From JAWVFM01 sp038237625 (lineage in GTDB: Bacteria > Actinomycetota > Thermoleophilia > Solirubrobacterales > 70-9): a stretch of 64,000 nt of DNA. This document shows, in pieces, positions 23,755-33,275 of the stretch; position 1 is the first letter of the stretch, and the number at the start of each line of letters is the position of its first letter. Under the pieces are notes generated by a model. The model had not been told where the DNA came from. It was given only the letters and a program-made list of their open reading frames with translations, and did not search any database. Both the position numbers and the translations under genes were made by a program. The stretch is taken from the NCBI GenBank assembly GCA_038237625.1, contig JBBRYM010000003.1:186001-250000 (forward strand), read 5' to 3'.

Positions 23755-23807
23755 CCCCGGTTTCCGGACTGAGAATCCGGCGTCCTAGTCCCCTAGACGA
23801 TAGCGGC
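23735..23807 (-). tRNA. tRNA-Glu (anticodon CTC)
   Basis: 73 bases. A seven-pair acceptor stem (GCCGCTA with TAGCGGT, first pair G-U as is common in tRNA-Glu), D-arm TCGTCTAGGGG, anticodon stem CCGGA/TCCGG with loop TTCTCAG giving anticodon CTC, and T-arm GGGGTTCGAATCCCC. No CCA is encoded. The 3' end is the integration site of the element to its left. Confidence 0.95.
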
Positions 23808-23859
23808 GTGTGGGGCGATTCTAGAGAGGCTGCCGAGGCGCCGAAGCCTTGGATTTGGA

Positions 23860-23943
23860 TGCGGCTGAGAGGATTCGAACCTCCACGCCCTTTCGGACAC
23901 ATGCGTCTGAGGCATGCACGTCTACCGGTTCCGTCACAGCCGC
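23860..23943 (-). tRNA. tRNA-Leu (anticodon CAG)
   Basis: 84 bases with a long variable arm, as expected for leucine. Acceptor GCGGCTG/CAGCCGC, anticodon stem CATGC/GCATG with loop CTCAGAC giving anticodon CAG, variable arm TGTCCGAAAGGGCG region, and T-arm GGAGGTTCGAATCCTC. No encoded CCA. It is upstream of tRNA-Glu on the same strand, 52 bases away. Confidence 0.93.
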
Positions 23944-23965
23944 TCCGCGGGTCAAATCTAGCGAT

Positions 23966-24752
23966 TCACGCCTTAAGGCCGACGTTCTCAAGCATGCGAG
24001 CAACGCTGGCGCGGCGGTTGATTCGGACCTGCCAAAGGCCTCGGCGCGGGGTGAAGGTCGCACGATGCTCCACGCCGACTAGATCGCACGCCGAAGTGAA
24101 GATGCGAATGATTTCTGTGGACCTGTTCGCGAACTGATAGCTCAGGTATTCGTTGGGCTTCGGCCGGTGTACGTCGGTGCGATTGATGAACGCGCAGCCG
24201 TCGGTCCAGATGCACGAGCGAATCAGAGCCCACGGCTGCTGCCTCACGATCCCGGTCTGCCAGGGCTCGAGCTCAATCGGACGCAGGTGCTTCCTTCCCG
24301 GCCCATGCTGTGGGAAGAGGCAGCCCCAAGTGCCGCGAATAGACCGAGACGCTTACGCAGGCGTGGCGGCGGTACGGCACGACGTCCACAGCATTCTCTG
24401 GGAAGCATCGGCTGAGGAGCGACCGCGCGGATTCGATGATCCCCGGGTACTTCGCGTCGAGTGCGATTCGAAGCCGCTGCGTCCGTGCGCCGTCCGAGAT
24501 CCACCCATCGCCGAGATAGAACCCCAGCAGTTCGGCGTAGTCCTCGGGGGTGAAGGCCATCGGCCTACAGGCCTTCCAGCAGCGCGGACAGGTCTCTGGC
24601 TCGCGGTGGCGGCCTGACCGTGGCACGTAGGTAGGGCGCCGCCAGTCCCGGATCGTTGCTCGAGGGATTCCGGTGCGCCTGGAGATCTCGCAGTCGTTGA
24701 TTCCGCCAGCGATCAGGCGTTCGGCTTCGGCGCGGGCGGCGGATGGGTGCAT
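23966..24752 (-). CDS. LAGLIDADG homing endonuclease with N-terminal HTH, frameshifted
   Basis: The frame from 24752 gives an HTH (INDCEISRRTGIPRATIRDW), a CPRCW zinc-like motif and the first LAGLIDADG helix, ELLGFYLGDGWIS, then stops early. The second frame, ending at 23966, gives LRPIELEPWQTGIV, the second helix ALIRSCIWTDGCAF, then the saddle region YLSYQFANRSTEIIRIF. Removing one G from the GGGG run near 24325 joins them into one protein of about 262 residues with both catalytic aspartates. It is freestanding beside tRNA-Leu. Frameshift may be a sequence error. Confidence 0.75.
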
Positions 24753-24803
24753 TCCCGCAATTTGCAGGCAAAAGTGTGATGCGTGGCGCGCTAGAGGTGC
24801 CGA

Positions 24804-25910
24804 GTGTGTACCAATACCGAGATGAAGGTTGCCCTCGTCCTTGGCGCCGGCGGGATCCAGGGTGGCGCCTGGCTCACCGGGGCGCTCGATGCCATCGCGA
24901 CCGAGACCGGCTGGGATCCGATGGAGGCCGATGCGATCGTCGGCACCTCAGCAGGCGCGATGATCGGTGCGATCGTCTCGACCGGGGTCCCGGTCTGGTG
25001 GATGGTCGCTCACTCCGCCGGGGAGTCGATCCCGGGTCTGATCGACGCCACCGGCCGCCCCGCGGAGGACGCGGACCGCTCCGCCGGAGCGCGCTTTCAC
25101 CTCGACCTCTGGCCGCCGCCGTTCGTGCCAGGCTCGCCGCGCCTCGCGCTCACCACCCTTCGGCGCCCGCGTGCCTACCCCCCGGCGGCCCTCACCGCGG
25201 GCTGGCTGCCGCGCGGGTTCATCTCCACGGAGCCGCTGAAGGAGACTGTCCGCCGGGTCGTTCCGAGCGGCTGGAGCCCGCACCGCGCGCTGCGGGTCGT
25301 GGCGTGCGACTACGCGACCGGCAAGCGCGTGGTCTTCGGCCGCGCCGGGTCGCCCGAGGCCGATCTGGCCGATGCGGTCGCGGCCTCGTGCGCCATTCCG
25401 GGCTTCTACAAGCCGGTGGCGATCGTTGGGCGCTCCTACGTCGACGGAGGCATGTGGTCGACCTCCAACCTCGACGTTATGCGCGGCCGCGACTACGACC
25501 TTGTCGTCTGCCTCAACCCGACCTCCTCCCTGCACCCCACCCAGGCCTGGAACCCGGTCGAGTGGCTACCGAACGCGATCCGGACCGGGTCCGGCCGCCG
25601 GCTCGGCAGCGAGGCCCGCAAGCTTCGCGCGGAGGGGACCGAAGTCGTCCTCATCCAGCCGACGCGAGAGGACCTCGACAGCATGGGTCCGAATCTCATG
25701 TCGAACCGAAATCGCCACGCCACGCTGATGCGCGCCCGCGAGACGACTCGCGGTCAGCTCGCGCAACCCGACGTGGCCGCGACCCTGGCCAAACTCCCGC
25801 CGGCGTCACGGCCGGAGAAGGTCCGACGCCCTGAAGGCCCGCCGGAGAGCTGGCCGGCGCAGGCACTGGCAGACCTCGAGCCCGGCGCGCCGGTATACGA
25901 GACCGGCTGA
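24804..25910 (+). CDS. Patatin-like phospholipase family protein
   Basis: About 368 residues. N-terminal LVLGAGGIQGGAWLTGAL supplies the glycine-rich oxyanion loop; GTSAG (residues ~54-58) holds the nucleophilic Ser, and the DGG at ~218 supplies the Asp of the Ser-Asp dyad. Typical alpha/beta/alpha patatin size. No signal peptide, so cytoplasmic or membrane-associated acyl hydrolase. Start either GTG 24804 (AGAGG upstream) or ATG 24822. Natural lipid substrate unknown. Stands alone on the plus strand. Confidence 0.9.
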   Translation: MCTNTEMKVALVLGAGGIQGGAWLTGALDAIATETGWDPMEADAIVGTSAGAMIGAIVSTGVPVWWMVAHSAGESIPGLIDATGRPAEDADRSAGARFHLDLWPPPFVPGSPRLALTTLRRPRAYPPAALTAGWLPRGFISTEPLKETVRRVVPSGWSPHRALRVVACDYATGKRVVFGRAGSPEADLADAVAASCAIPGFYKPVAIVGRSYVDGGMWSTSNLDVMRGRDYDLVVCLNPTSSLHPTQAWNPVEWLPNAIRTGSGRRLGSEARKLRAEGTEVVLIQPTREDLDSMGPNLMSNRNRHATLMRARETTRGQLAQPDVAATLAKLPPASRPEKVRRPEGPPESWPAQALADLEPGAPVYETG

Positions 25911-26056
25911 CGAGCGCGTCGGGCGCCAGCCGGAAGCGCCATCTCGGCCAGCGACCCCTGCGCAGGACTCCGGCGGCGGGCGCGACCTGTATCGTGGCCC
26001 ACGAGCCCGGCCATTCGCGTCGGGCGTTTTAACACCATCAAAGGAGCACACCCAGC

Positions 26057-26257
26057 ATGCCAACAGGAACGGTCAAGTGGTTCAGCGACGAGAAGCGTTT
26101 TGGCTTCATCACCGCCGATGACGGCGGCAAGGACCTCTTCGTCCATCAAAGTGGAATCGCTGACGGCTCGACCTCCCTCCCCGAGGGCACGAAGGTCGAG
26201 TTCGACTCCGAGTCGAGCGACCGCGGCCCAAAGGCCGTCAACGTCCGGCGCGTCTGA
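26057..26257 (+). CDS. Cold shock protein (CspA family)
   Basis: 66 residues, exactly the family size. RNP1 is KRFGFIT (residues ~14-20) and RNP2 is DLFVHQS (~27-33); start MPTGTVKWFSDEK. Binds single-stranded RNA/DNA as an RNA chaperone. A strong AAAGGAG site precedes the ATG, with a leader rich in T/A (GTTTTAACACCATC) that may be the cold-responsive 5' UTR. A second family member is at 61112. Confidence 0.96.
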   Translation: MPTGTVKWFSDEKRFGFITADDGGKDLFVHQSGIADGSTSLPEGTKVEFDSESSDRGPKAVNVRRV

Positions 26258-26279
26258 GTTTTTAACGCGCCATAACGGC

Positions 26280-26316
26280 GGCCGGCGGGCGGGACTCGAT
26301 CCCGCACCGCCCGGCC
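26280..26316. terminator. Hairpin between convergent cspA-like and penicillin-acylase-like genes
   Basis: A GC-rich inverted repeat of about 15 pairs (GGCCGG..GCGGGA with TCCCGC..CCGGCC, one bulge), loop CTCGA. It lies 23 bases past the cold shock gene and is followed on the plus strand by GTTTCTCTC. Likely bidirectional terminator. Confidence 0.5.
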
Positions 26317-26370
26317 TAGCCGTTTCTCTCCTCCGCCGATCGGCGGTGAATCCTTGCCGCAGCCGCTCGG

Positions 26371-28827
26371 TTAGCCGTGGTGGTTGAACGAAATAACCTG
26401 CTGGATCCCTGACGGCCGGTTCGTATAGGCCATCGTGATCAGCCCGACGCCGGCGAAGTGGATCTGCTCCGCCGTCGCGTCCGAGCGCCACTGCGACGGA
26501 TCCGGGGTTGACTGGTCGGTGGTCAGCTGGGCGCCGGCCTGCTCGATCGCGTGCCACACGGCGTCGCGGCACTTCGACAGCTTGCCGTTGCCGCAGTAGC
26601 TGTTCTTCATCGGCTGACCCTGCTTGAGATGCAGAAGCTTGCGGATGTCGCGGTCGAAGTACTGGTACCAGCCGGAGTACTGGCCTCCCGGCGGCTGATC
26701 GAACCGCGAGAAGATCGTTCCGAGCTCGTTCTCGAGCGACGCGCCGAGCTTTGGCTTCATGAATGCGTCGGCGATCTTCGGCCAGGCGACGTCCATGATC
26801 GCCGCGCCGGGATCGTCGATCTTGCCGTCGAGATCGGAGTCCAGCCGGCTGCCGCCGTTGGCACGCCAGGCATCGAGAAGGTCCAGCATGTCCTGGGCCT
26901 GCCCGGAGGGCGCCGTCGTCCCCGCGAGGAGCTTGTCGAGCAGCGGCACCGTGTCGATCGCCCGCACATCCTGCGTCGCAGCGCCATTCATCGCCGAGAC
27001 CACCTGGGCCATCGTCCACTTGCCGCCCACCTCCTGCTTGCGCAGCTCGGCGTTCAGCATGTCGACCCTCGCGGCCGAGCCGTTGCCGCCGAAGGCGTCG
27101 TCGGCGGCTCCGAAGCCGTGCGCCGAGATGTTGTTCCAGTTGACCATGGTGCCCTTGACGGGGGTGTGCTGGGGATCGACGCCCTGGATGTGGTCCGTGG
27201 CGGACAGGTAGCCCGTCCACTCGTACTTTCCGGTGCCGACCGTCGGTAGGCTGGGATCAATCCCCTTCGGCCGGATCGGCAGCAAACCCGCGCCGAACAT
27301 CGCGACGTGCTGGTTGTCGATGTAGAACGAGTTGAATGTCTGCGGGGTTAGGGCAGCGGCCTTCTCGAACGACTTAGGGGAGTGAACCTGGCCGTCGGAG
27401 AGCCGGCGGTTGTAGAGCAGGTCCAGCGAATCCTTGCCGTAGCTCGAGCGCTTGGAGGAGATCGCAACCCTGCGGCCGTGCGTCTTGCCATAGCCGATGA
27501 CCGGGCCGTGGACCGTCGTCCAGAACTGCACCGGGTTCCCGTTCAGGGTCCCAGCGTCGAAGTGGTGCATCTTCAGGCACTTGCCGTTGAACATGTACTT
27601 GTGGTCGCTGCCGCCACAGAGGGTCTCTGCGTACTGGTCGATCACGTCGGAGCCGGCCGACGTCAGCGTCGTGGCGAAGTCCTTGCCGCGGCCGATCAGC
27701 AGGTAGCCGGGGAACGGCGCCGACGTCGCGCCGCGCCAGTGGAGGCCGGGCGCGTGCATGTCGATCTCGTAGGTGAACCCGGGGAAGAAGTAGCCGATCT
27801 GCGGACCGCCGACCAGGAGCGGACGCCCGGTCGCCGAGTGGATCGCCTCGATCATCAGCTCGTTGGATGCCCGCAGGCGCGTGGCAGGAGTCTGTGCCGC
27901 CTTCGGGGCCTTGGCCGACGGAGTAGGCGTGAAGCTCCCCGAGTCGAGGACCACGCTGCCGGGCGCGCCGGGCTTCGACGGAGCCGGCTCGTAGGGAAAC
28001 TTCCCGTCCACCGTGATCGGGCTGTCGGCGTTGGTGTGCTGGCGCAGGTCGTTGAAGACGCTGTAGCCCTTCTTCTTGCCGAGCTTTTTCTCGAGCCCGC
28101 CGAGGAACTGCGAGCGGCGCGCCTCGTCGCCGCCGCCCTCGCCGACGAACTGGTCCTTGAGAGCGTTTAGGGCGAAGATGTCGTTGCGCGTGAACGGCGC
28201 CGTGGTCGGGCTGTTGGCGGTTAGGTACGCGTTGATGCCGGCCACGAACATGTCGATGTCGTGGAGGACCTTCTTGCCCTCCTTACCGGCCCTCTTCAAG
28301 ACGCCGGCCTGCTTGGCGACGACGTTTTCCGTCTCCTGGCTCGGAATGAAATTCTGGCCGCTGCCGATCAACCCGACGGCGTCGAGCCCGGGGGCGTCGA
28401 TCGCGGCAACCCGCGCGTTGTCGCGCGCGACGCTGAGCAGCAGGAACCGGTCCTCGGCCGCGATCCAGCCGGCGGTCTTGACGGCGGCGTCGTGGCTGGT
28501 CGCGTGGACGTGGGGAACGTTGAATGCGTCGCGAGTAAGCGTCGCGCCGGGGAACGGGACGGCCTCGTTCGTCCCCGGCCCGTCGGTGGAGACCCCGAAC
28601 ATCTCCGACTTGAAGTAAATCGTGAGGTCGCCGTTGCTGACGTTGTCGAAGAGGGGCGTCAGGTCGTCGTACATGTGCGCCTGCTGGGCGGCATTCGGCC
28701 CGGGCAACCCGTACTGGCCCGAGGGGATGATGTTGAGCGCGGTCTGCGCATCGTCGGCCGCGGCGCTCGACGCCGGAATCAGGACAAGCGCTCCCGTCGC
28801 CGCCACCGTCGCCGCGAATCGCCTCAT
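26371..28827 (-). CDS. Penicillin acylase family N-terminal-nucleophile hydrolase
   Basis: 818 residues, usual for the precursor. Signal peptide MRRFAATVAATGALVLIPAS then SSAAADD. The alpha part carries VPFPGATLTRDAFNVPHVHA. The predicted autocatalytic cut is before S321-N322 (LRASNELMIE), which would make Ser321 the nucleophile of the beta subunit. Downstream are GGPQIGYFFPG and VHGPV, both family hallmarks. Exported amidase. In actinobacteria, relatives act on acyl-homoserine lactones, lipopeptides or beta-lactams; the substrate here is open. Start has AGGAGAGC upstream. Monocistronic. Confidence 0.92.
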   Translation of the reverse strand: MRRFAATVAATGALVLIPASSAAADDAQTALNIIPSGQYGLPGPNAAQQAHMYDDLTPLFDNVSNGDLTIYFKSEMFGVSTDGPGTNEAVPFPGATLTRDAFNVPHVHATSHDAAVKTAGWIAAEDRFLLLSVARDNARVAAIDAPGLDAVGLIGSGQNFIPSQETENVVAKQAGVLKRAGKEGKKVLHDIDMFVAGINAYLTANSPTTAPFTRNDIFALNALKDQFVGEGGGDEARRSQFLGGLEKKLGKKKGYSVFNDLRQHTNADSPITVDGKFPYEPAPSKPGAPGSVVLDSGSFTPTPSAKAPKAAQTPATRLRASNELMIEAIHSATGRPLLVGGPQIGYFFPGFTYEIDMHAPGLHWRGATSAPFPGYLLIGRGKDFATTLTSAGSDVIDQYAETLCGGSDHKYMFNGKCLKMHHFDAGTLNGNPVQFWTTVHGPVIGYGKTHGRRVAISSKRSSYGKDSLDLLYNRRLSDGQVHSPKSFEKAAALTPQTFNSFYIDNQHVAMFGAGLLPIRPKGIDPSLPTVGTGKYEWTGYLSATDHIQGVDPQHTPVKGTMVNWNNISAHGFGAADDAFGGNGSAARVDMLNAELRKQEVGGKWTMAQVVSAMNGAATQDVRAIDTVPLLDKLLAGTTAPSGQAQDMLDLLDAWRANGGSRLDSDLDGKIDDPGAAIMDVAWPKIADAFMKPKLGASLENELGTIFSRFDQPPGGQYSGWYQYFDRDIRKLLHLKQGQPMKNSYCGNGKLSKCRDAVWHAIEQAGAQLTTDQSTPDPSQWRSDATAEQIHFAGVGLITMAYTNRPSGIQQVISFNHHG

Positions 28828-28911
28828 AGCGCTCTCCTTCGCTCTCCCTGATCACCGGCGCCGTCCGTGACGCCTTGCGAGCATTTTATAGGACTGCCGA
28901 GCAGACCTTTC

Positions 28912-29145
28912 GGCGCCGACCGAATCCAGGCTCGCCTACCCCCACAATCCCGCCGCCGCGACGAAGGATCAGGAGTGGCTCCTGGGGCCGAACGTCCTGG
29001 TCGCGCCCGTGGTGACGCAGGGCTCCACCTCGCGCTGGGTTTATCTGGCGCGCGGCTGCTGGCGCGACGGCCACACCGGCAAGCATGTTTCGGGCCATGG
29101 CACGATCAGCGTCGTCGCTCCGCTCGACCGGCTCCACCTGCGCGA
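28912..29145 (+). pseudogene. GH31 alpha-glucosidase remnant (C-terminal fragment)
   Basis: This plus-strand segment reads RLAYPHNPAAATKDQEWLLG, then PNVLVAPVVTQGSTSRWVYL and RGCWRDGHTGKHVSGHGTIS, ending VVAPLDRL. That is the conserved C-terminal end of the family 31 catalytic domain and the start of its distal beta-domain. Nothing of the preceding 500 residues is present, and downstream the frame goes into unrelated sequence. It occupies most of the 543-base gap between two minus-strand genes. Interpreted as debris of a deleted or rearranged gene. Confidence 0.6.
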
Positions 29146-29370
29146 GGCCTTGTCGACCTGCGCTTGGACCGGAGCGAGCTTGCGCATCGGCCTGCTGCTG
29201 AACCTCCGGCGGGGGGAACCCGCCTGCGATCACTGCTGGGTCGGCCAGTCGGTACAGGGCGCCGGTCAAACGCCATCAGAAGAGGTGCTCGCATTGCATG
29301 CGCGATCCAGCCTCCCATGCCGCATTCGCTCGGCGGCAACCCCTACACCCCGCGCGGACGGAATTCCGGA

Positions 29371-30291
29371 TCAGTGGATCGGATGCGCGGCGCAGTACGC
29401 GTCGCGCGTGGCCCGGTATCCGGGCGGGAGGCTCAGGTTGGCATTCGCGATCGCCTGGGCCCAAGTCGCCGCGTAGGCCTCGATCTGGCCCGCAACCTGA
29501 TTTCGCTCGGCCTGCGTCTTGGCGTTCACCAGGCGCTCGGCTTCGCGCCACACCACCTCGCGCCAGCCCCGGACGAGCTCGAGCCCGGCGACATCGTCGA
29601 GGGGCGTCAAATCGGAGTTCGTGTAGCCGACGAGCGAGTCGTAGTGGCGCTTGATCGCGTCGACGACAGGCTGATAGGCATGGTTCAAGACGAGGTTGAC
29701 CGCGTCGTGATCGGCCTTTCGCGACTCTCCGCTTCGAGTGCGGAGCCCGAGCGCCGCGATTACGAACGGCATGTCGTTTTGAACGTGCGCGTTGATCCCG
29801 AGCAGCATGTCCTGGGCACCGTTGGCGTTGCCGCTGGCGGCTGTCTGAAACGCGATTCGCCAGGCGGGTGGCACCGTCGCCCCGCGCCTGTAAGCGTGAA
29901 CGGTGTCGAAATAGAGGTCCGCGAAAAGCGCGTCCTCCGTGTACAGGTAGTGCGGGTGCTCGTAGAGATCCGGCTTGGTGTGGATCAGGTTGCGAAAGAC
30001 CTTGGTCAGCGTCAGGTACGTCGTCGTGAAGACGGCGCGATGGTCGCAGCCAAAATGGGCCTGCAGGCGCTTCATCCGCTTGACTTCGGTGTCGACGCAC
30101 TTCGGCGAGGAGACCTTGCAATGCGGGACCGGCCCCGGCTGCGGGGCATTGGGACTGCCTAGCGGGGGCAGCAGTGTCACCCAGTTGACGTTGGGCACGT
30201 AACCCGAAGCAGCGGACGTGGTACCGGCGCCCAGCCCGGCCCCGCATACGGCCAGCGCGGTAAGCGCGGCGATTCGTACCCTCGGTCGCAT
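29371..30291 (-). CDS. DUF5995 family secreted protein
   Basis: 306 residues from ATG 30291 (MRPRVRIAALTALAVCGAGL), with GGCGGG just upstream; the frame extends to 30555 but that part is shadow sequence. Signal peptide, then an all-helical domain. Highlights are HFGCDHRAVFTTTYLTLTKV, ADLYFDTVHAYRRG, LLGINAHVQNDMPFVIAALG and KADHDAVNLVLNHAYQPVVD, which carry the His/Asp pattern of DUF5995. The conserved His and Asp residues suggest a metal-dependent hydrolase-like fold, but the function is unknown. Confidence 0.8.
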   Translation of the reverse strand: MRPRVRIAALTALAVCGAGLGAGTTSAASGYVPNVNWVTLLPPLGSPNAPQPGPVPHCKVSSPKCVDTEVKRMKRLQAHFGCDHRAVFTTTYLTLTKVFRNLIHTKPDLYEHPHYLYTEDALFADLYFDTVHAYRRGATVPPAWRIAFQTAASGNANGAQDMLLGINAHVQNDMPFVIAALGLRTRSGESRKADHDAVNLVLNHAYQPVVDAIKRHYDSLVGYTNSDLTPLDDVAGLELVRGWREVVWREAERLVNAKTQAERNQVAGQIEAYAATWAQAIANANLSLPPGYRATRDAYCAAHPIH

Positions 30292-30373
30292 CCCGCCTGA
30301 GAGGGTACGCCACGCCGGCGCGATCCCCGCCGATTCCGTCCCGAGCGCGAATCCCTCCCCGGCGGGCCTACGG

Positions 30374-32155
30374 CTACGGCGACGGATCTGCGTACGAGCC
30401 GCCGAAGATGTCGGAATTGCCGAACGCCGGCGGGCAGTCCTGCCCGGGCGCCGGCTTGGCGACGCTGGTGTCACCGGTTTCGAGCGCCATCCGCCAGGCG
30501 TCGACGGCCGGGCAGTCTGCCGCATTACGCGCGTCGTTCCAGACAGCCGCGCCATACGTACGGGTCGCCGTCGCGTACACGTAGTCGCCCAGGAACTCGC
30601 CGGTCAGCGCGTTGGCGCTCGACCCACGCGGATCTCCGGGCACGCCTCGGTTCAGTACCGAGAAGGCCCCCGACGGCGTTGACGGATTGGCCGAAGAGTC
30701 GGCGTGCTCAACGACACCCACGAGCGAACGCGGATCCGTGGTGTTCGTCCGGTACGGCGTCGTGAAGGCGTTGTAGACGACGTAGGTGTCGGTCCCGTTC
30801 GGTGAGATCGCCGGCGCCGTGAAGAGGCCGCGATCGCCGGGCGCCTCGATCGCTCGCGGCTCCGACCACATCTGGCCCCGATCGGTGGACTCGGTGAAGT
30901 ACACGTGCGGAGCAGCGAGCGTGCCGCTGACGTAGGTGAGCACGATCCGATCGGTGGCACCGCCGCCCGTTGGAGCGCCATTGGCGATGTCGACGCTCGG
31001 GGCCGGAGCCAGATCGCTCCGTGCTCCCGCCACACCATCGATCACCGGCCGGCCCAGGACCGGGTCGGTGGCTCCGGGCTGCGTCACAGGGCCGGCGACG
31101 GGCCGTGGCGTTGACCACCTCTTGCCGCCGTCGGTTGAGCGGGACATGAGCTCGAACGCCTGGTGGCCAGCCGAGGAGACGGTGCCGACGCCGAACACGT
31201 AGGCATTTCCCTCGCTGTCGGTGCGGACCGTGCAGCCGTCTGCCGGGTTGCGCTGGCTGTTGTTGGCAGCCGAGCTGATCGGATGCTGCGTCCAGGTGTC
31301 CCCGCCGTCGCTGGAGACAGCGACTTCGAGCGGAGCGGGCGCAGCATTCCCCTTCTCCTGACCGACGAACGACGCCCAGCAGATGTAGACGTTGCCGAAA
31401 TGCGGGCTCTGCGCAGAGTTGTCTGCCCAGATCTGCTCCTTGTCAGAGAACGTGGTCGAGGACTGCCGGCTGACGAGAACCGGGGCACAACCGGCCGCGC
31501 TGCTGGTGCACCAGGCGTTCTTGACGCCACCCGCCGCCGCTGCGATGTCGTCGGACCGCGAGACAGCGATCGACTCGAAGCCCTTGAACGCCTGATCCGT
31601 GCGCGTCTGTCCGAAGTTGGCGCTGAGGTTCGCGTAGTAGAGGCGCTCGCCGTTGCCCCACTGAAATCCATCCGGACCCGGCTTTGGGCCGATCGCGACG
31701 GCGGGGTCGCCATCGGAGACGAGACCATTCTCGTAATACCACGGGACGGTCCCGATCGGCCCTACCTGCGGGGCGCACCCCGCATCCGGGCCGGGAACGC
31801 CGAGACAGTTGCGGGCCGACCAGCCCGTGTACGTTGGCTGCGTCCAGGTGGTACCGCTGTCGAATGAGAAATAGACGCCGGAAACCCCGATGCCGGGGGT
31901 GAAGGGACAGCTGTTGTCGGCACCCGCGTTGCAGGCCTCCATGTCGATCTCCTCGTTGGCTCCGGCTACGAGGATGTTCGGGGAGTTCGCATCGGCGGTC
32001 ACGGCGGGCTCGTTCTGCTTGTTCTGCGTGAACGGAGTCGTCGGGCTCCCCACCGTGACCCGCGTGTCCGGGTTGAACGCCGCCGCCTGCGATGCCCCGG
32101 CGAAGACGGTCCCGATCACGACCAACGAAACAGCGGCAAAGCGCTTCATTCCCAC
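30374..32155 (-). CDS. Secreted BNR-repeat sialidase-like beta-propeller protein
   Basis: 593 residues with signal MKRFAAVSLVVIGTVFAGAS then QAAA. Repeated Asp-box motifs (S-x-D-x-G-x-x-W): SFDSGTTWTQP, SSDGGDTWTQH, STDGGKRWSTP, STDRGQMWSEP. These mark blades of a six-bladed propeller as in exo-alpha-sialidases. The catalytic Arg triad and Glu/Tyr pair of true sialidases could not be identified confidently, so it may only bind glycans. Exported; monocistronic, or co-transcribed with the downstream DUF5995 gene 82 bases away. Confidence 0.8.
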   Translation of the reverse strand: MGMKRFAAVSLVVIGTVFAGASQAAAFNPDTRVTVGSPTTPFTQNKQNEPAVTADANSPNILVAGANEEIDMEACNAGADNSCPFTPGIGVSGVYFSFDSGTTWTQPTYTGWSARNCLGVPGPDAGCAPQVGPIGTVPWYYENGLVSDGDPAVAIGPKPGPDGFQWGNGERLYYANLSANFGQTRTDQAFKGFESIAVSRSDDIAAAAGGVKNAWCTSSAAGCAPVLVSRQSSTTFSDKEQIWADNSAQSPHFGNVYICWASFVGQEKGNAAPAPLEVAVSSDGGDTWTQHPISSAANNSQRNPADGCTVRTDSEGNAYVFGVGTVSSAGHQAFELMSRSTDGGKRWSTPRPVAGPVTQPGATDPVLGRPVIDGVAGARSDLAPAPSVDIANGAPTGGGATDRIVLTYVSGTLAAPHVYFTESTDRGQMWSEPRAIEAPGDRGLFTAPAISPNGTDTYVVYNAFTTPYRTNTTDPRSLVGVVEHADSSANPSTPSGAFSVLNRGVPGDPRGSSANALTGEFLGDYVYATATRTYGAAVWNDARNAADCPAVDAWRMALETGDTSVAKPAPGQDCPPAFGNSDIFGGSYADPSP

Positions 32156-32267
32156 TCCTTGTTCCCGCGAATACCAGAACGAAAACTAGTAGACGGGACT
32201 TATCTGCGCAAGCTCCTCAGATCAGGACTCCAGCTTTTCGGGAGTCTGCCGCCGGTTGGTTCGGGGT

Positions 32268-33272
32268 CTAGAGGAAGCCGTCCGCGCGAAGAGCCTCGAT
32301 CATCGAATCGAGAGTTTTGCGCGATGAGTGACGGGGCGACCAGCCGAGCTCATCCCGCGCCCGCGAGCAGTCCATGAGGACGGGACGGCGGAAAGCTTCG
32401 ATCCACGTGATCTCGGCCGGCACCCCCGGCACGCGCGCCACGATCTCCGCGGCCGCCTCGACGCCGGCCCTCGGCATCGGCACGCTGCGCCATCCCAGCG
32501 CCTCGGCGAGATCGGAAACGGAGAGCTCGTCGTCGGCCGCGAGGTTGTACGGGCCGGCCTGCCCGCGGCCCAGCGCCGCCGCCACCAGCGCATCGGCGAC
32601 GTCGTCGTGGTGGACCAGCTGGAAGGGGACCCCGGGGTCCGGAAGGACTGGAGCCACACCGGGGAGCGATCCGAGCAGGCGGCCGATGGAGCGCAGCCGC
32701 CCGCCCAGACGGACCGTGTCGACGAGCGTCTTGATCAGGGTGGGGGCGTCGGGGCCGGCGACTACGCACGGGCGGAAGATGTAGCCGTCGGCCTCCGAGC
32801 CGGCCAGGGCTGACTCGACGGCCTGCTCAAGCTCGGCCTTCTGCGCGGAGTAATAGAAGCGGTCGGTTCCGCGCGGTTCGACGTCCTCCGTCAGCCGCCC
32901 CTCGACCTTCGGGAAACCGTAGGCCGCTACCGACGACGTGTAGACCAGCCTGCGGGTCCCGGTCGCCACAGCCGAGTCGAACACGTTGCGGGTGCCCTCG
33001 AGGTTGACCTCCCGCGTCTCGTCGTGCGAGCCAAAGATGACGAAGGCGAGGTGAACGACGACGTCCGCGCCGGCGAACAGGGCGTCAAGCGAGGAGCGAT
33101 CGAGGATGTCGCCCTGGCGATACTCGGCCCTCTCCCAGCCGTGCTGCGCCGGGTCGAACGGGCGGCGCGCCATTCCGACGATCCGTTCCACCGATTCCTC
33201 GCGCTCCAGTGCGCGGATCACCGACTTGCCGATGTCGCCGGTGGGGCCTGTGACGGCGACGGTGAGACCCAT
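32268..33272 (-). CDS. NAD-dependent epimerase/dehydratase (extended SDR)
   Basis: 334 residues. Nucleotide-binding TGPTGDIG near the N-terminus, YTSSVAAYG with the catalytic Ser, and YYSAQKAE with the Y-x3-K pair are all in place. This is the UDP-glucose-4-epimerase/dihydroflavonol-reductase type. It begins three bases after the dehalogenase gene, so it is the last gene of that operon. It may reduce or oxidise an intermediate of the same pathway; sugar epimerase activity is not implied by context. Confidence 0.88.
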   Translation of the reverse strand: MGLTVAVTGPTGDIGKSVIRALEREESVERIVGMARRPFDPAQHGWERAEYRQGDILDRSSLDALFAGADVVVHLAFVIFGSHDETREVNLEGTRNVFDSAVATGTRRLVYTSSVAAYGFPKVEGRLTEDVEPRGTDRFYYSAQKAELEQAVESALAGSEADGYIFRPCVVAGPDAPTLIKTLVDTVRLGGRLRSIGRLLGSLPGVAPVLPDPGVPFQLVHHDDVADALVAAALGRGQAGPYNLAADDELSVSDLAEALGWRSVPMPRAGVEAAAEIVARVPGVPAEITWIEAFRRPVLMDCSRARDELGWSPRHSSRKTLDSMIEALRADGFL

Positions 33273-33275
33273 GCT

